A DNA stretch of 45,751 nt from Clostridium sp. (lineage in GTDB: Bacteria; Bacteroidota; Bacteroidia; Bacteroidales; Muribaculaceae): the NCBI GenBank assembly GCA_023666615.1, contig JAMPBQ010000011.1:1-45751 (forward strand), in the 5' to 3' direction. Of the stretch, positions 9,421-18,549 are shown one piece after another; position 1 is the first letter of the stretch, and every line of letters starts with the position of its first letter. Both the position numbers and the translations under genes were made by a program. Under the pieces are notes generated by a model that made no database searches, had not been told where the DNA came from, and saw only the letters and a program-made list of their open reading frames with translations.

Positions 9421-10406
9421 CGAAATTCCTGCATTCGCGCGCCATGCTGGTGCTGGCCTCGCTGCTGGCCATGGGCTGCGCCCTCGCTTGCGCTGGCCTG
9501 GCCGGCTATCCGCCCGCCTTTCAGTCCTTTGGCCTTGTCAAGGACTGGAGCGGAGAGTGGGCTGTGCCTCAGCCCGCGTCTATGTGGTTAGCGATTGGGC
9601 TCAACATAGGCATTGCGGCCATGCTGGTGTATGTCAACAAGGCCTTCAATCTGCTGCGATGCCTGACAATGCTGCAGGGCACGGTCTTCCTGTTCATGCA
9701 GATGGCCTCGTCCCGGCTCCTTGTCGAGGTCAACCCCGGATTGGCGCTGTGCTTGGCGTGGCTTGTCTGCATGCTGCTGCTTTTCCCCAACTTTTCGGCT
9801 TCAATGCCTCAAAAAGAAGTGTTTTTGGCCTTCGCCATAATGTCGGGCATGTCGGCGTGCGTCGATGAGGCCTTGATATTGATTCCGGGGCTTTGGCTGG
9901 CATGCGGGCAGATGCGCATTCTCAACCTCCGCTCGGTGCTGGCGTCGCTTATGGGCCTGGCCTGCCCGTGGATTATCTTCTTCGGTTTTGGCTTGATTGG
10001 CCCCGAGGGGATGCAGCCCCCGTCCCTGCTGAAATTTGGCGATGCCTTTTCAAGCGTTGACAGTTTGTTTCTGGCATTATTGGCGTTCACAGTGTTCCTT
10101 GGCGCTGTTTGCTGGGTGCAGAATTTTATGAAATACCTCACGTACACCGCCAAATATCGGGCATATCAAGGGTTTGTCACCGTCACGATGCTGCTCTGCG
10201 TCCTGGGCATGGCCTTGGACGTGGCCGACAGCATGGCCATGCTGCCCGTGCTCAATGTGTGCGTGGCTCTTCAGGTGGCGCATCTCTTTGGCGCAATCCA
10301 CTTTACGAGGAAATCCTGGATTCCGATCCTCATAATCCTGCTAATTTACTTATTCTTCTCATATCCTTTCGTTTTGGCATGGCAAATGATAGCCTACATT
10401 TTGTGA
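9417..10406 (+). CDS. Multi-pass membrane protein of unknown function
   Basis: A hydrophobic 329-residue protein with about eight or nine predicted membrane spans. The first follows a short MTKFLHSR start; the last lies just before the C-terminus (IPILIILLIYLFFSYPFVLAWQMIAYIL). Charged residues sit in short loops, and there are no recognisable catalytic motifs. It overlaps purD by 4 bp and pdxB by 28 bp, so it is translationally coupled to both. I recall proteins of this sort near purD in Bacteroidetes, often carrying only a DUF label, but cannot assign a family with confidence. A role in transport or envelope biology is possible but unsupported. Confidence 0.75.
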   Translation: MTKFLHSRAMLVLASLLAMGCALACAGLAGYPPAFQSFGLVKDWSGEWAVPQPASMWLAIGLNIGIAAMLVYVNKAFNLLRCLTMLQGTVFLFMQMASSRLLVEVNPGLALCLAWLVCMLLLFPNFSASMPQKEVFLAFAIMSGMSACVDEALILIPGLWLACGQMRILNLRSVLASLMGLACPWIIFFGFGLIGPEGMQPPSLLKFGDAFSSVDSLFLALLAFTVFLGAVCWVQNFMKYLTYTAKYRAYQGFVTVTMLLCVLGMALDVADSMAMLPVLNVCVALQVAHLFGAIHFTRKSWIPILIILLIYLFFSYPFVLAWQMIAYIL

Positions 10407-11401
10407 TTGACAAAAACATTCCATTCATCCACGGGCTGCTTGAGCCCTATGGAAGAGTGGATTACCTGTCGGAACCTGAAATGACGCCCGAATCGGTGCG
10501 CGATGCCGACGCCTTGCTGGTGCGCACCCGCACCAAGTGCGATGAGGCTCTGCTGGGCGCCTCAAAATGCAGGTTTGTTGGCACATGCACCATTGGCACC
10601 GACCATCTTGACCTCCCCTGGCTGGCTTCGCGCGGCATCATCGCCGCAAATGCGCCGGGATGCAATGCCCCGGCTGTGGCCCAGTACGTGTTTGCGTCAA
10701 TAATGCGGCTGCACAATCGCCCGCTTTCGCAGTACACGATTGGCATCGTGGGCGTTGGGAACGTGGGAAGGATAGTGGAAAGCTGGGCTCGCCAGCTTGA
10801 CATGAAGGTCTTGGTCAATGACCCTCCGCGCCAAGCCGCTGAAGGCGGCGTCCAGTGGAGCTCGCTGGAAGAAATTGCGGAAAAGGCCGACATCATCACG
10901 TTCCACACGCCTCTTGACAATTCCACCAGGCATCTGGCCGACGAGGCCTTCTTCAACTCGCTGCGCCGCGCCCCAATCATAATCAACGCGGCACGCGGCC
11001 CGATAGTGGACAATGCCGCCCTTGTGGAGGCGTTGGACTGTGGAAAAGTGAGCCATGCGGCGATTGACTGCTGGGAGGGGGAGCCTTCATCGCTCAATCC
11101 GCGCCTGCTTGAGCTTGCCGACATTGCCACGCCCCACATAGCCGGGTACAGCTGGGAAGGGAAGGTGCGCGCTACACGCATGGCGCTTGACGCGCTTTGC
11201 CGCGCCCTTGGCCTGCCACATATCGAGATGGAGCAAAAGGCGCCGGCCGGCGCGGCGAAATCGGTAAACGCAAAATCCATTCTGCTTTCCTATGACCCAT
11301 TGGCGGACACCAAGATGCTGAAGGCTAATCCCGAAGGCTTTGAGGAGATGAGAAACCATTACAATCTCCGCCATGAGGCCTCTGCCGGCAAAATTGATTG
11401 A
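10379..11401 (+). CDS. pdxB: 4-phosphoerythronate dehydrogenase
   Basis: NAD-dependent D-2-hydroxyacid dehydrogenase that oxidises 4-phospho-D-erythronate in the DXP-dependent route to pyridoxal phosphate. The N-terminus FVIDKNIPFIHGLLEPYG is diagnostic of PdxB, as is GTDHLDLPWL. The Rossmann dinucleotide motif GIVGVGNVG begins near residue 121. Catalytic residues appear in NAARGPIVD (Arg) and PHIAGYSWEGK (His). The C-terminal PdxB dimerisation segment is short (SYDPLADTKMLKANPEGFEEMRNHYN region), giving 340 residues against about 380 in Escherichia coli. The start at 10379 is inside the end of the preceding gene. The LD-carboxypeptidase gene begins one base after the stop. Confidence 0.94.
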   Translation: MANDSLHFVIDKNIPFIHGLLEPYGRVDYLSEPEMTPESVRDADALLVRTRTKCDEALLGASKCRFVGTCTIGTDHLDLPWLASRGIIAANAPGCNAPAVAQYVFASIMRLHNRPLSQYTIGIVGVGNVGRIVESWARQLDMKVLVNDPPRQAAEGGVQWSSLEEIAEKADIITFHTPLDNSTRHLADEAFFNSLRRAPIIINAARGPIVDNAALVEALDCGKVSHAAIDCWEGEPSSLNPRLLELADIATPHIAGYSWEGKVRATRMALDALCRALGLPHIEMEQKAPAGAAKSVNAKSILLSYDPLADTKMLKANPEGFEEMRNHYNLRHEASAGKID

Positions 11402-11402
11402 A

Positions 11403-12398
11403 ATGCGAAAAGTTATCATTATATTTCTCGTTATGATGGCATATATGGCAGCCGCAGCTCAGGGCACGATCACTATTCCCCGGCCGATTAGGGCGGGAAG
11501 CAAGATAGCCATTGTCACGCCGGCCTCGTATGTCTATGACAAATATTTGGACGGCGCGGTGAAGGCCCTTGAGGCGCGGGGATACAGGCCAATAGTCCTG
11601 CCGCATGCCCGCGGCAAGGAGTTCGGGTCGTTCGCCGCATCCGACGCCATGCGCGCTGCCGATCTTATGTGGGTGTTCAAGGACCCTGAAATCGACGCCA
11701 TACTTTGCGCCCGCGGCGGTTATGGCACTGTAAGGCTGCTGGAATCGCTCGACACTGCCGTGATCAAGGCTAATCCGAAGTGGTTGATTGGATTCAGCGA
11801 CATTACGGCCTTGCACGCCATGATGACTAAATTGGGTATTGCTTCGGTGCATGGGCCCATGTGCAGCCATCTTGCAAAGAAAGAGCCATCCGACTCTTCC
11901 TTGGTTTATACCTTCCGCATTCTCGAGGATTCCCTGCCGATAACGTATAGCCTTCCGCCAAATAAGCATGATATCCATGGACATGCCGAAGGGCGCCTGG
12001 TCGGCGGCAACCTTATGGTGGCCAATGGGTTGGCGCAGACCGAATATGACCTTCTCAACCCCGAAGGCGATGAAGGCGACATAATATTTATCGAGGATGT
12101 GGGCGAGAAAATCTATGCTATAGAGCGAGTTATGATGCGCTTGCACCAAAGCGGCGCGCTGAAAAAGGCCAAAGGCCTTATCATAGGCGAGTTCACCAAC
12201 TACAAGCCCAGTGATGACTTTGATTCTATGGAAGATATGATTAGCTATTGGCTGCGCAAGTGGGGCTACGGCAATCTTCCCGTGCTCTTCGGCATGCCAT
12301 CAGGCCACGGCGAGGTGAACTATCCCCTCGTGCTCGGCGCAAAGGCCTCGCTCACCGTCACCCCCGAGGGCTCCACCCTCACTATGGCCCTGCAATAA
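11403..12398 (+). CDS. Exported LD-carboxypeptidase (peptidase family S66)
   Basis: Serine peptidase of the LdcA/MccF type, which removes the terminal D-alanine from tetrapeptides during murein recycling. It is 331 residues with an N-terminal signal sequence (MRKVIIIFLVMMAYMAAAAQ), so it acts in the periplasm, unlike the cytoplasmic E. coli LdcA. Motifs: ARGGYGTVRLL, the nucleophile region GFSDITALH, HGPMCSHL, the acidic EDVGEKIYAIERVM, GEFTNY, and the C-terminal catalytic His in MPSGHGEVNYPLVLGA. It is last in the tightly packed purD-membrane protein-pdxB-ldc run (one base after pdxB). Confidence 0.92.
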   Translation: MRKVIIIFLVMMAYMAAAAQGTITIPRPIRAGSKIAIVTPASYVYDKYLDGAVKALEARGYRPIVLPHARGKEFGSFAASDAMRAADLMWVFKDPEIDAILCARGGYGTVRLLESLDTAVIKANPKWLIGFSDITALHAMMTKLGIASVHGPMCSHLAKKEPSDSSLVYTFRILEDSLPITYSLPPNKHDIHGHAEGRLVGGNLMVANGLAQTEYDLLNPEGDEGDIIFIEDVGEKIYAIERVMMRLHQSGALKKAKGLIIGEFTNYKPSDDFDSMEDMISYWLRKWGYGNLPVLFGMPSGHGEVNYPLVLGAKASLTVTPEGSTLTMALQ

Positions 12399-12442
12399 AC
12401 AAATCCACATTGGCATTCAGCGCTATCCCAACCATTTAGGCT

Positions 12443-13522
12443 ATGTATCAACCGCCATTTAGAATAACATCCCGCATGCTTAATCTTGTCGCCGAAATAT
12501 CGGCAAAGATTGAGCGATACGCCATAGCGCTTGAGCAGGACGCCTCATTGCGCCTGCGTAAAGCCAACCGCATCAAGACAATCCACAGCTCGCTTGCCAT
12601 TGAAGGCAATGGGCTGACTGAAGGGCAAGTGCGGGACATTGTCAACGGAAAAAATGTTGTGGCTCCGCTGCGTGAGATTCAAGAGGTGAAGAACGCTATA
12701 GCCACTTATGACCTTTTTCCCTCCCTCAATCCTTTTGATGAGAAGGATTTGCTTCGCGCGCATCAGACTATGATGCAGGCTTTGGTGGACAATCCCGGAC
12801 GTTGGCGAGCAAGCGGGGTAGGGGTATTTGGCGAAAAAGGCTGTGTGCATATGGCGCCTCCGGCCGAGCGTGTGCCGCAGTTGATGGGTGACCTGTTTGA
12901 ATGGCTTAAAAACGCGGATGACCATTTGCTGATTCGGTCATGCGTTTTCCACTATGAATTTGAATTTATCCACCCATTCCTTGACGGGAACGGGCGCACA
13001 GGGCGTCTTTGGCAATCGCTCATATTGTCGCGGCTCCATCCGCTTTTTGCCCATTTGCCTGTGGAGAATATGGTTTACGCCAATCAACAAGCGTATTACG
13101 ATGCTATCTCCGCGTCGACGGCCGAGGGGGAATCCACGCCGTTCATAGAGTTCATGCTATCGGAGATTTTAGCCACTCTAACTCGGGGAGAGTCGGACTC
13201 CGTGAACTACAAAGTGGAATATGTTCCTATTAAAGTCCAGGGTAAATTTCCTAATAATATTCCTAATATTTTTCCTAATAACGTGCAGTCACGTTATCCG
13301 TCAGTGTCAGAAGCGGCATGGCATATCGCTTCTTTGTATAACAATACCCCAGGAGCAAGCGCAGACCAAATAGGTGAAGCTTTGGGCATAAGTGGACGAA
13401 TGGTGCGCAATCATACGGCCACACTTCGCAAATTAGGCATCATTGAGCGCATAGGGAGCAATAAGACGGGGTATTGGAAGGTGAATCGCATAGAGGGCGC
13501 GGATGGGAATGAATTTTTGTAA
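12443..13522 (+). CDS. Fic-domain protein with autoinhibitory helix and winged-helix end
   Basis: Probable AMP-transferase (Fic fold) of 359 residues. The core motif HPFLDGNGRTGR near residue 177 is intact (catalytic His, acidic residue, both Arg). The N-terminal SLAIEGNGL around residue 52 is the S/TxxxE(G/N) inhibitory-helix motif of class II Fic proteins, meaning a self-restrained enzyme. The C-terminal 70 residues (SEAAWHIASLYNNTPGASADQIGEALGISGRMVRNHTATLRKLGIIERIG) form a winged helix, so DNA binding or autoregulation is likely. The stretch PNNIPNIFPNN before it looks like a linker. It follows the peptidase gene by 44 bp but is probably unrelated in function. The target is unknown. Confidence 0.92.
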   Translation: MYQPPFRITSRMLNLVAEISAKIERYAIALEQDASLRLRKANRIKTIHSSLAIEGNGLTEGQVRDIVNGKNVVAPLREIQEVKNAIATYDLFPSLNPFDEKDLLRAHQTMMQALVDNPGRWRASGVGVFGEKGCVHMAPPAERVPQLMGDLFEWLKNADDHLLIRSCVFHYEFEFIHPFLDGNGRTGRLWQSLILSRLHPLFAHLPVENMVYANQQAYYDAISASTAEGESTPFIEFMLSEILATLTRGESDSVNYKVEYVPIKVQGKFPNNIPNIFPNNVQSRYPSVSEAAWHIASLYNNTPGASADQIGEALGISGRMVRNHTATLRKLGIIERIGSNKTGYWKVNRIEGADGNEFL

Positions 13523-13669
13523 TTTCAGCCGACTTCTACAAGCGCTCCGATAGCGGCGACTAGCCGCCTTGGCATGTGGATTCAAGACAATCAAGATAAC
13601 CTTAGGCATAGGAAAGCGATTCCAAAAAATTTTGTTAACTTTCCTCCAAATATTATAAATTGCAAAAAG

Positions 13670-13701
13670 GTTGTGAGAATCAACGCTAATAGCTATCTTT
13701 G
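13670..13701 (+). promoter_or_regulatory. Promoter of the thioredoxin-like gene/mnmA
   Basis: GTTG (13670-13673), 20 bp, TATCTTTG (13694-13701): perfect -7 and a -33 with one mismatch. The leader would be about 90 nt. The rest of 13523-13669 shows only a small hairpin (GCGGC/GCCGC, 13553-13567) without a T run. Confidence 0.6.
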
Positions 13702-13796
13702 TGAATAATTTCGCGAAAGGGGCTGTTTTGCCCTATTTTATGGCGGGATTACATTGTTTTTATCGCGGATTTCATTGCAATTTTAAAACAGACCAC

Positions 13797-14708
13797 ATGA
13801 AAAAGATAGTTATTGCTCTTTGCTGCATAGTATGCGCTTTGGCCGCGGCGCCGGCCGCCGCCCAGACCGGGGAAAATGACGGCAAGCCCTTTGCTTATCC
13901 CGTAATTCCCGACTCAAAGACCACCCTTTCCGAGAGGTGCAACCATTTGGTGTACCATTTTTGGGAAAGATGCAACCTTGATGAAATATTCACCCGCAAG
14001 AAGGACGTTGATCAGGCCATGAACGATTGGCTTTCGTTCATGCCCTACGCCACATCCGACACTGTGCATATGGCGATTGACGCGTTTTTGGGCAAGGTGG
14101 AGAAGACCGGAGGCGAAAATACCCTGCTCATTGGCAAGACAGCGGAAAAGTACCTCTACACCGACTCAGCGGAAATATTTTCGGAGGAGCTCTACCTGCC
14201 ATTCTGCAAGGCTGTGGCTGAGCACAAGAAGGTGGGAAAGGCCGACAAGGCTCGCTTTCAGGCTCAGGCAAAGATATTGGAAAACAGCTCGCTGGGCGTG
14301 AAGGCTCCGGCATTCAGCTTTGTAGCTCCTGACGGCACTCCGATGTCGTTTGGCGACATAATAGCATCGCGCATCATCTTGCTGTTCAACGATCCGGACT
14401 GCTTCGACTGCATGATGAACCGTACGCGCCTTTCTGCCGACTATAACACCAACCAATTGATTGACAAGGGTCTGGTGAAGGTGGTATGCATCTATCCCGG
14501 CAAACCTACACAGGAATGGAAGGATGCCGCGGCATCTTATCCGAAAAACTGGATTGTGGGCGCCAGCGAGGACATAGACCAGATATTCGACATTCCGGAA
14601 ATGCCTGATATGTACTATCTTGACGGCAAGCACACGATTCTTGGCAAGCACATGCCGATTGACAATATGCTCAACGCCCTGCACCGCATCAACGTAAGCA
14701 TGAACTGA
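13797..14708 (+). CDS. Exported thioredoxin-like protein with DUF5106-type N-terminal part
   Basis: This 303-residue protein has a signal peptide ([23 protein letters not shown]; a lipoprotein is also conceivable). The N-terminal half ([30 protein letters not shown] to about residue 155) matches the helical DUF5106 region found in front of Bacteroidales thioredoxins. The C-terminal half is a TlpA/AhpC-like fold: [34 protein letters not shown] with an intact CxxC (CFDC), then [14 protein letters not shown] role in periplasmic disulfide chemistry is likely. The start at 13797 was preferred because the frame upstream runs into the promoter. The stop overlaps the mnmA start by one base (TGATG). 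Confidence 0.85.
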   Translation: MKKIVIALCCIVCALAAAPAAAQTGENDGKPFAYPVIPDSKTTLSERCNHLVYHFWERCNLDEIFTRKKDVDQAMNDWLSFMPYATSDTVHMAIDAFLGKVEKTGGENTLLIGKTAEKYLYTDSAEIFSEELYLPFCKAVAEHKKVGKADKARFQAQAKILENSSLGVKAPAFSFVAPDGTPMSFGDIIASRIILLFNDPDCFDCMMNRTRLSADYNTNQLIDKGLVKVVCIYPGKPTQEWKDAAASYPKNWIVGASEDIDQIFDIPEMPDMYYLDGKHTILGKHMPIDNMLNALHRINVSMN

Positions 14709-15784
14709 TGAATATAGCGGCATTGATATCCGGAGGAGTTGACAGCGCAGTGGCCGTGCGCCGCCTGCTGGACCAGGGGCACGACCCGCACCTCTTCTAC
14801 ATCCGCATAGGCATGGATGACGACTCGGGCGACTGTTCGACCGAGGAGGATATTGAGATGTGCTCATACATCGCCAGGCAGTACGCGTTGCCATTCGATG
14901 TTGTGCCCCTGCACCAGGAATATTGGGACAACGTGATGGAATACGCCTTGCGCACAGTGAGGGAGGGCTTTACGCCAAATCCAGACATTATGTGCAACAA
15001 GATGATAAAGTTTGGATTCTTCGAACAGCGCTGGGGCAAGGATTTTGACCTCACCGCCACCGGCCATTACGCAAGGGTGGTGGAGAGCGGCGGCAAGAAA
15101 TGGCTTGGCACCGCACCAGACCCGGTGAAGGACCAGACCGATTTTTTGGCGCAGATCAGCTACGACCAGCTATGCCACATAACGTTTCCGATAGGTGACC
15201 TCCCCAAGGCGGAGGTGCGCCGCATCGCGGCGGAATGCCATCTGCCAAATGCCGGGCGCAAGGATTCGCAAGGCATTTGCTTTTTGGGAAAAATCAACTA
15301 TAACGACTTCATACGCCGCCATTTGGGCGAAAAGGCCGGCCCGATAATCGAGATTGAGACCGGGAGGAAGCTTGGCGAGCACAAGGGATTCTGGTTTCAT
15401 ACCATAGGCCAGCGCAAGGGCCTTGGGCTGAGCGGAGGCCCGTGGTACGTGGTGAAGAAAAACGCCCATGAAAACATCATTTATGTGAGCAACGGCTACG
15501 GCACCGAAAAGCAGTACGGCCGTACAATCTTCGTGGACGATATGCACTTTATCACCGCCGACCCTTGGGGAGAGGATTGCAAGGATGCGGCCATATCATT
15601 CAAGAACAGGCACATGCCGCAATTCATCCCCGCGAAAATCACGAGGTTGGCTTCCGGCGAATATAGGATAGATTCAGAGCAGGACGTGCAGGGCATAGCG
15701 CCCGGCCAATTCTGCGTGGCCTACGACCCCAGCGGCAGCATTTGCTACGGCTCGGGCGTGATAGTGCAGGGAAAGGGACAATAA
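14708..15784 (+). CDS. mnmA: tRNA-specific 2-thiouridylase MnmA
   Basis: ATP-pyrophosphatase that makes 2-thiouridine at wobble position 34 of Lys, Glu and Gln tRNAs in the cytoplasm. The PP-loop SGGVDSAVA is at residues 8-16. The two sulfur-relay cysteines appear in [12 protein letters not shown] and in the [12 protein letters not shown] motif. [18 protein letters not shown] and [18 protein letters not shown] are further family signatures. The C-terminal beta domain is present ([14 protein letters not shown]). At 358 residues the length is normal. Some Bacteroidetes carry two mnmA copies, so another copy elsewhere is possible. Confidence 0.96.
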   Translation: MNIAALISGGVDSAVAVRRLLDQGHDPHLFYIRIGMDDDSGDCSTEEDIEMCSYIARQYALPFDVVPLHQEYWDNVMEYALRTVREGFTPNPDIMCNKMIKFGFFEQRWGKDFDLTATGHYARVVESGGKKWLGTAPDPVKDQTDFLAQISYDQLCHITFPIGDLPKAEVRRIAAECHLPNAGRKDSQGICFLGKINYNDFIRRHLGEKAGPIIEIETGRKLGEHKGFWFHTIGQRKGLGLSGGPWYVVKKNAHENIIYVSNGYGTEKQYGRTIFVDDMHFITADPWGEDCKDAAISFKNRHMPQFIPAKITRLASGEYRIDSEQDVQGIAPGQFCVAYDPSGSICYGSGVIVQGKGQ

Positions 15785-15824
15785 AAGCCTAAAATCAAAC
15801 AGATTGACTATTATTCCACAGAAT

Positions 15825-16409
15825 ATGAGCGACAATAAAGAGAGAGTGAAATTGACGGTGCTGGGCATCTCCTACAACCCGCTGCAGTCCGGGGCTTTTG
15901 GCATGCTCTTGGCTGAAGAAGGCGGCCGCCACCGCATTCCCATCGTGATTGGTTCGGCCGAGGCGCAATCCATCGCGATAAACCTGGAGGGGGTGGTAAC
16001 GCCACGCCCCATGACGCATGATCTTTTCTGCAGCTTCGCTCAGGCCTTTGGCGTAAGCCTGATTGAGGTGTACATCTACAAGTTTGAGGACGGCATATTC
16101 TCTGCCGAGCTTAAATTCACTGATGGCGAGCGCGAAGTGACCATTGACTCGCGAACGAGCGACGCTGTGGCCATAGCCATAAGGTGCGGCGCGCCGATAT
16201 ACACCACAAGGGAAATATTGGAAACAGCCGGCACCCTGGCCGATGCCGATGAGGATGACGCTGCATTGGACGGGGACGGTGAAAGCCGGCAGCGCAATCT
16301 TGACGAGCTTTCCGCAGATGAGCTGCAGGAAAAGCTGAACAAATACATCGAAGAGGAGAACTATGAAGAGGCGGCCAAGGTAAGCCGCATCCTCAAAGAA
16401 CGTCAATAA
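15825..16409 (+). CDS. Bifunctional nuclease-type protein (DUF151 plus UVR motif)
   Basis: A 194-residue protein. The DUF151/BFN domain (about 8-135) is recognised by LTVLGISYNPLQSGAFGMLLAEEGG, RIPIVIGSAEAQSIAI, RPMTHDLF and SRTSDAVAIAIRCGAPIY. A short acidic linker follows (DADEDDAALDGDGE). The C-terminal 35 residues match the UvrB/UvrC interaction motif: LDELSADELQEKLNKYIEEENYEEAAKVSRILKER. DUF151 proteins in plants and Thermotoga have reported nuclease activity, but the role in Bacteroidetes is not settled. Start 15825 (MSDNKERVK) was preferred over a TTG at 15804. The nucleoside transporter gene follows after 27 bp. Confidence 0.9.
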   Translation: MSDNKERVKLTVLGISYNPLQSGAFGMLLAEEGGRHRIPIVIGSAEAQSIAINLEGVVTPRPMTHDLFCSFAQAFGVSLIEVYIYKFEDGIFSAELKFTDGEREVTIDSRTSDAVAIAIRCGAPIYTTREILETAGTLADADEDDAALDGDGESRQRNLDELSADELQEKLNKYIEEENYEEAAKVSRILKERQ

Positions 16410-16436
16410 GTTGAAATTAAAAAAACTACTAATATC

Positions 16437-17777
16437 ATGGGACAAATCAAATTCAGGCTCATAATCCTTTATTTCCTTGAATTCGCCATTTGGGGAGCGT
16501 ACCTCACTTCGCTTGGCAGCTTTTTGGCCATCAACGGCTTGGCGGAGAATATCGGCTGGTTCTACGCCGTGCAGGGCGTGGTGTCCATCTTTATGCCCGC
16601 CCTTGTAGGCATTGTGGCCGACCGCTGGATCCAGGCGCAGCGCACTCTCTCGCTTTGCCAGCTTCTGGCCGGCGTGTTTATGCTCGGCGCCGGGGCGTAC
16701 GCCTGGTATGCGCAATCCAACGGCAAGGCCATAGAATTTGCCCCGCTGTTCTGGCTGTACACAGGGTCGGTGCTCTTCTTCATGCCTACGATAGGCCTAT
16801 CCAACTCGGTGGGCTACAGCGTGCTTACGAGCAATGGCCTTGACACCGTAAAGCATTTCCCGCCCATCCGCATATTCGGCACGATAGGCTTTATATGCGC
16901 CATGCTCTTCGTAAACTTTACCGGGTATCAGAATACTTATGGACAGCTCTTTACGTCGGGCATACTCAGCCTTGTGCTATGCCTTTACTCGCTGACCATG
17001 CCCGCCTGCCCCACATGCAAGGCGGCTGCGTCCTCCAGCATTGTTGAGGCTCTTGGGCTAAACGCGTTTAAGCTATTCAAGAGCCACCGCATGGCGATAT
17101 TCTTTATCTTCAGCATGCTCCTTGGCGTATCGCTGCAGATCACCAACGGTTTTGCCAACCCGTTTATCCAAAGCTTCGGCTCAATTCCTGAGTTTGCGGG
17201 CAACTGGGGCGTTGAGAACGCCAACGCGCTCATCTCTATTTCGCAGTGCAGCGAGACGCTTTGCATCCTTCTCATCCCATTCTTCCTAAAGAGGTTTGGC
17301 ATCAAGGTGGTGATGCTTATGTCGATGCTGGCGTGGGTGTTCCGCTTCGGCCTTTTCGGCATTGGCGACCCGGGCTCGGGCGTATGGATGTTTGTCCTTT
17401 CTATGATTGTCTATGGCATAGCCTTTGACTTCTTCAATGTCTCAGGCTCGCTTTATGTCGACAAGCAGACGTCGCCAGCGATACGCAGTTCGGCTCAGGG
17501 CCTATTCATGCTAATGACCAACGGCATAGGCGCGACGATAGGCACGCTGGGGGCGCAGGCCGTGATCAACAAACTCGTATACTCGCAGCCCGAAGGCATA
17601 AGCCAAATCGAGGGCTGGAGCCACTCATGGCTGATATTTGCCGGCTACGCCCTTGTGGTGGCGGTGCTCTTCTTCTTCCTTTTCAAGGATGATTCGGCGA
17701 AGGAGGATTCCGAGACGGAAATTAAAGAGGCAGAAGCGCGCATTGAATCAGACCCGGAGGGCGGCGTGGAGCTATGA
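16437..17777 (+). CDS. Nucleoside:proton symporter of the MFS (NupG-like)
   Basis: Inner-membrane carrier of 446 residues with 12 predicted spans. It starts with the typical MGQIKFRLIILYFLEFAIWGAYLTSLGSFL. The MFS loop 2-3 equivalent is GIVADRWIQAQRTL. RIFGTIGFICAMLFVNF and FGIGDPGSGVWMFVLSMIVYGIAFDFFNVSGSLYVD are signatures of the nucleoside H+ symporter family. The C-terminal tail is strongly acidic (DDSAKEDSETEIKEAEARIESDPE) and cytoplasmic. It supplies purine or pyrimidine nucleosides for salvage. The stop overlaps the rsmE start by four bases. Confidence 0.93.
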   Translation: MGQIKFRLIILYFLEFAIWGAYLTSLGSFLAINGLAENIGWFYAVQGVVSIFMPALVGIVADRWIQAQRTLSLCQLLAGVFMLGAGAYAWYAQSNGKAIEFAPLFWLYTGSVLFFMPTIGLSNSVGYSVLTSNGLDTVKHFPPIRIFGTIGFICAMLFVNFTGYQNTYGQLFTSGILSLVLCLYSLTMPACPTCKAAASSSIVEALGLNAFKLFKSHRMAIFFIFSMLLGVSLQITNGFANPFIQSFGSIPEFAGNWGVENANALISISQCSETLCILLIPFFLKRFGIKVVMLMSMLAWVFRFGLFGIGDPGSGVWMFVLSMIVYGIAFDFFNVSGSLYVDKQTSPAIRSSAQGLFMLMTNGIGATIGTLGAQAVINKLVYSQPEGISQIEGWSHSWLIFAGYALVVAVLFFFLFKDDSAKEDSETEIKEAEARIESDPEGGVEL

Positions 17778-18496
17778 TTCAATTCTATGCGCCCGAAATA
17801 GAGGAGGATCCGGCGCTGCCGGAGGCTGATTCGCAGCATTGCGTGAGAGTGCTGCGAATGAAGCAGGGCGACGCTGTGCAGGTGATTGACGGCAAAGGCT
17901 TTGTATATGATTGCACGTTGATAGACCCGCATCCCAAGCATGCCATGCTGCAAGTGCTGGCGCGTAGGGAGCAGCCGCTGCCGTGGAAGCAGCGAATCAC
18001 TGTGGCCGTGGCGCCCACGAAGATGATGGACCGCATGGAATGGCTGGTGGAGAAGCTTACGGAAGTGGGCGTTAATCGCTTTGTGCCATTGCTTTGCCGC
18101 TATTCCGAGAGAAAGGAGATCAAGGAAGAGCGCCTGCGCAAGATTGCGGTATCGGCCATGAAGCAGAGCCTCAAGGCCACGCTGCCTGAGATTATGCCCA
18201 TGACCCCGATTGCCGAATTCATAAAGGGATGCCGGGCGGAGCAGAAATTTGTGGCCTACTGCGACCCGACGATACCGAGGCGATTGCTCACGGAGCTGTA
18301 TCGGCCTGGTGCGGATGTCGCCATTTTGATAGGCCCCGAGGGCGATTTTTCCGCCACGGAGATAAAGATGGCGATTGACGCGGGCTTTAAGCCGGTGAGC
18401 CTTGGAGACAACCGGCTGCGCACGGAGACGGCCGCGCTCTATGCCGTCTCGGCTTTCCATGTGATTGACGAGATTGGGCGGGATTTGAATTTATGA
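17774..18496 (+). CDS. rsmE: 16S rRNA (uracil-1498-N3)-methyltransferase
   Basis: SPOUT-class (trefoil knot) SAM methylase that makes m3U1498 in 16S rRNA. It is 240 residues. The N-terminal PUA-like part includes SQHCVRVLRMKQGDAVQVIDGKG. The knot region shows ILIGPEGDFSATEI and SLGDNRLRTETAALYAV, the classic RsmE signatures. KMMDRMEWLVEKLTEVGV and RSE/KQSLKATLPEI complete the match. It is coupled to the transporter gene by a 4-bp overlap. Confidence 0.96.
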   Translation: MIQFYAPEIEEDPALPEADSQHCVRVLRMKQGDAVQVIDGKGFVYDCTLIDPHPKHAMLQVLARREQPLPWKQRITVAVAPTKMMDRMEWLVEKLTEVGVNRFVPLLCRYSERKEIKEERLRKIAVSAMKQSLKATLPEIMPMTPIAEFIKGCRAEQKFVAYCDPTIPRRLLTELYRPGADVAILIGPEGDFSATEIKMAIDAGFKPVSLGDNRLRTETAALYAVSAFHVIDEIGRDLNL

Positions 18497-18549
18497 ATCT
18501 TGATGAATCAAGGGAAATCTTGAGGAATCTTGATTTAATTTGAAAAATA

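Noticed and set aside
10109-10378. Longer start for pdxB
   Set aside because: The extra residues are a shadow frame of the membrane protein; PdxB begins at the FVIDKNIPF region.
13701-13796. Longer start for the thioredoxin-like protein
   Set aside because: It would start at the last base of the -7 box; the signal peptide begins at 13797.
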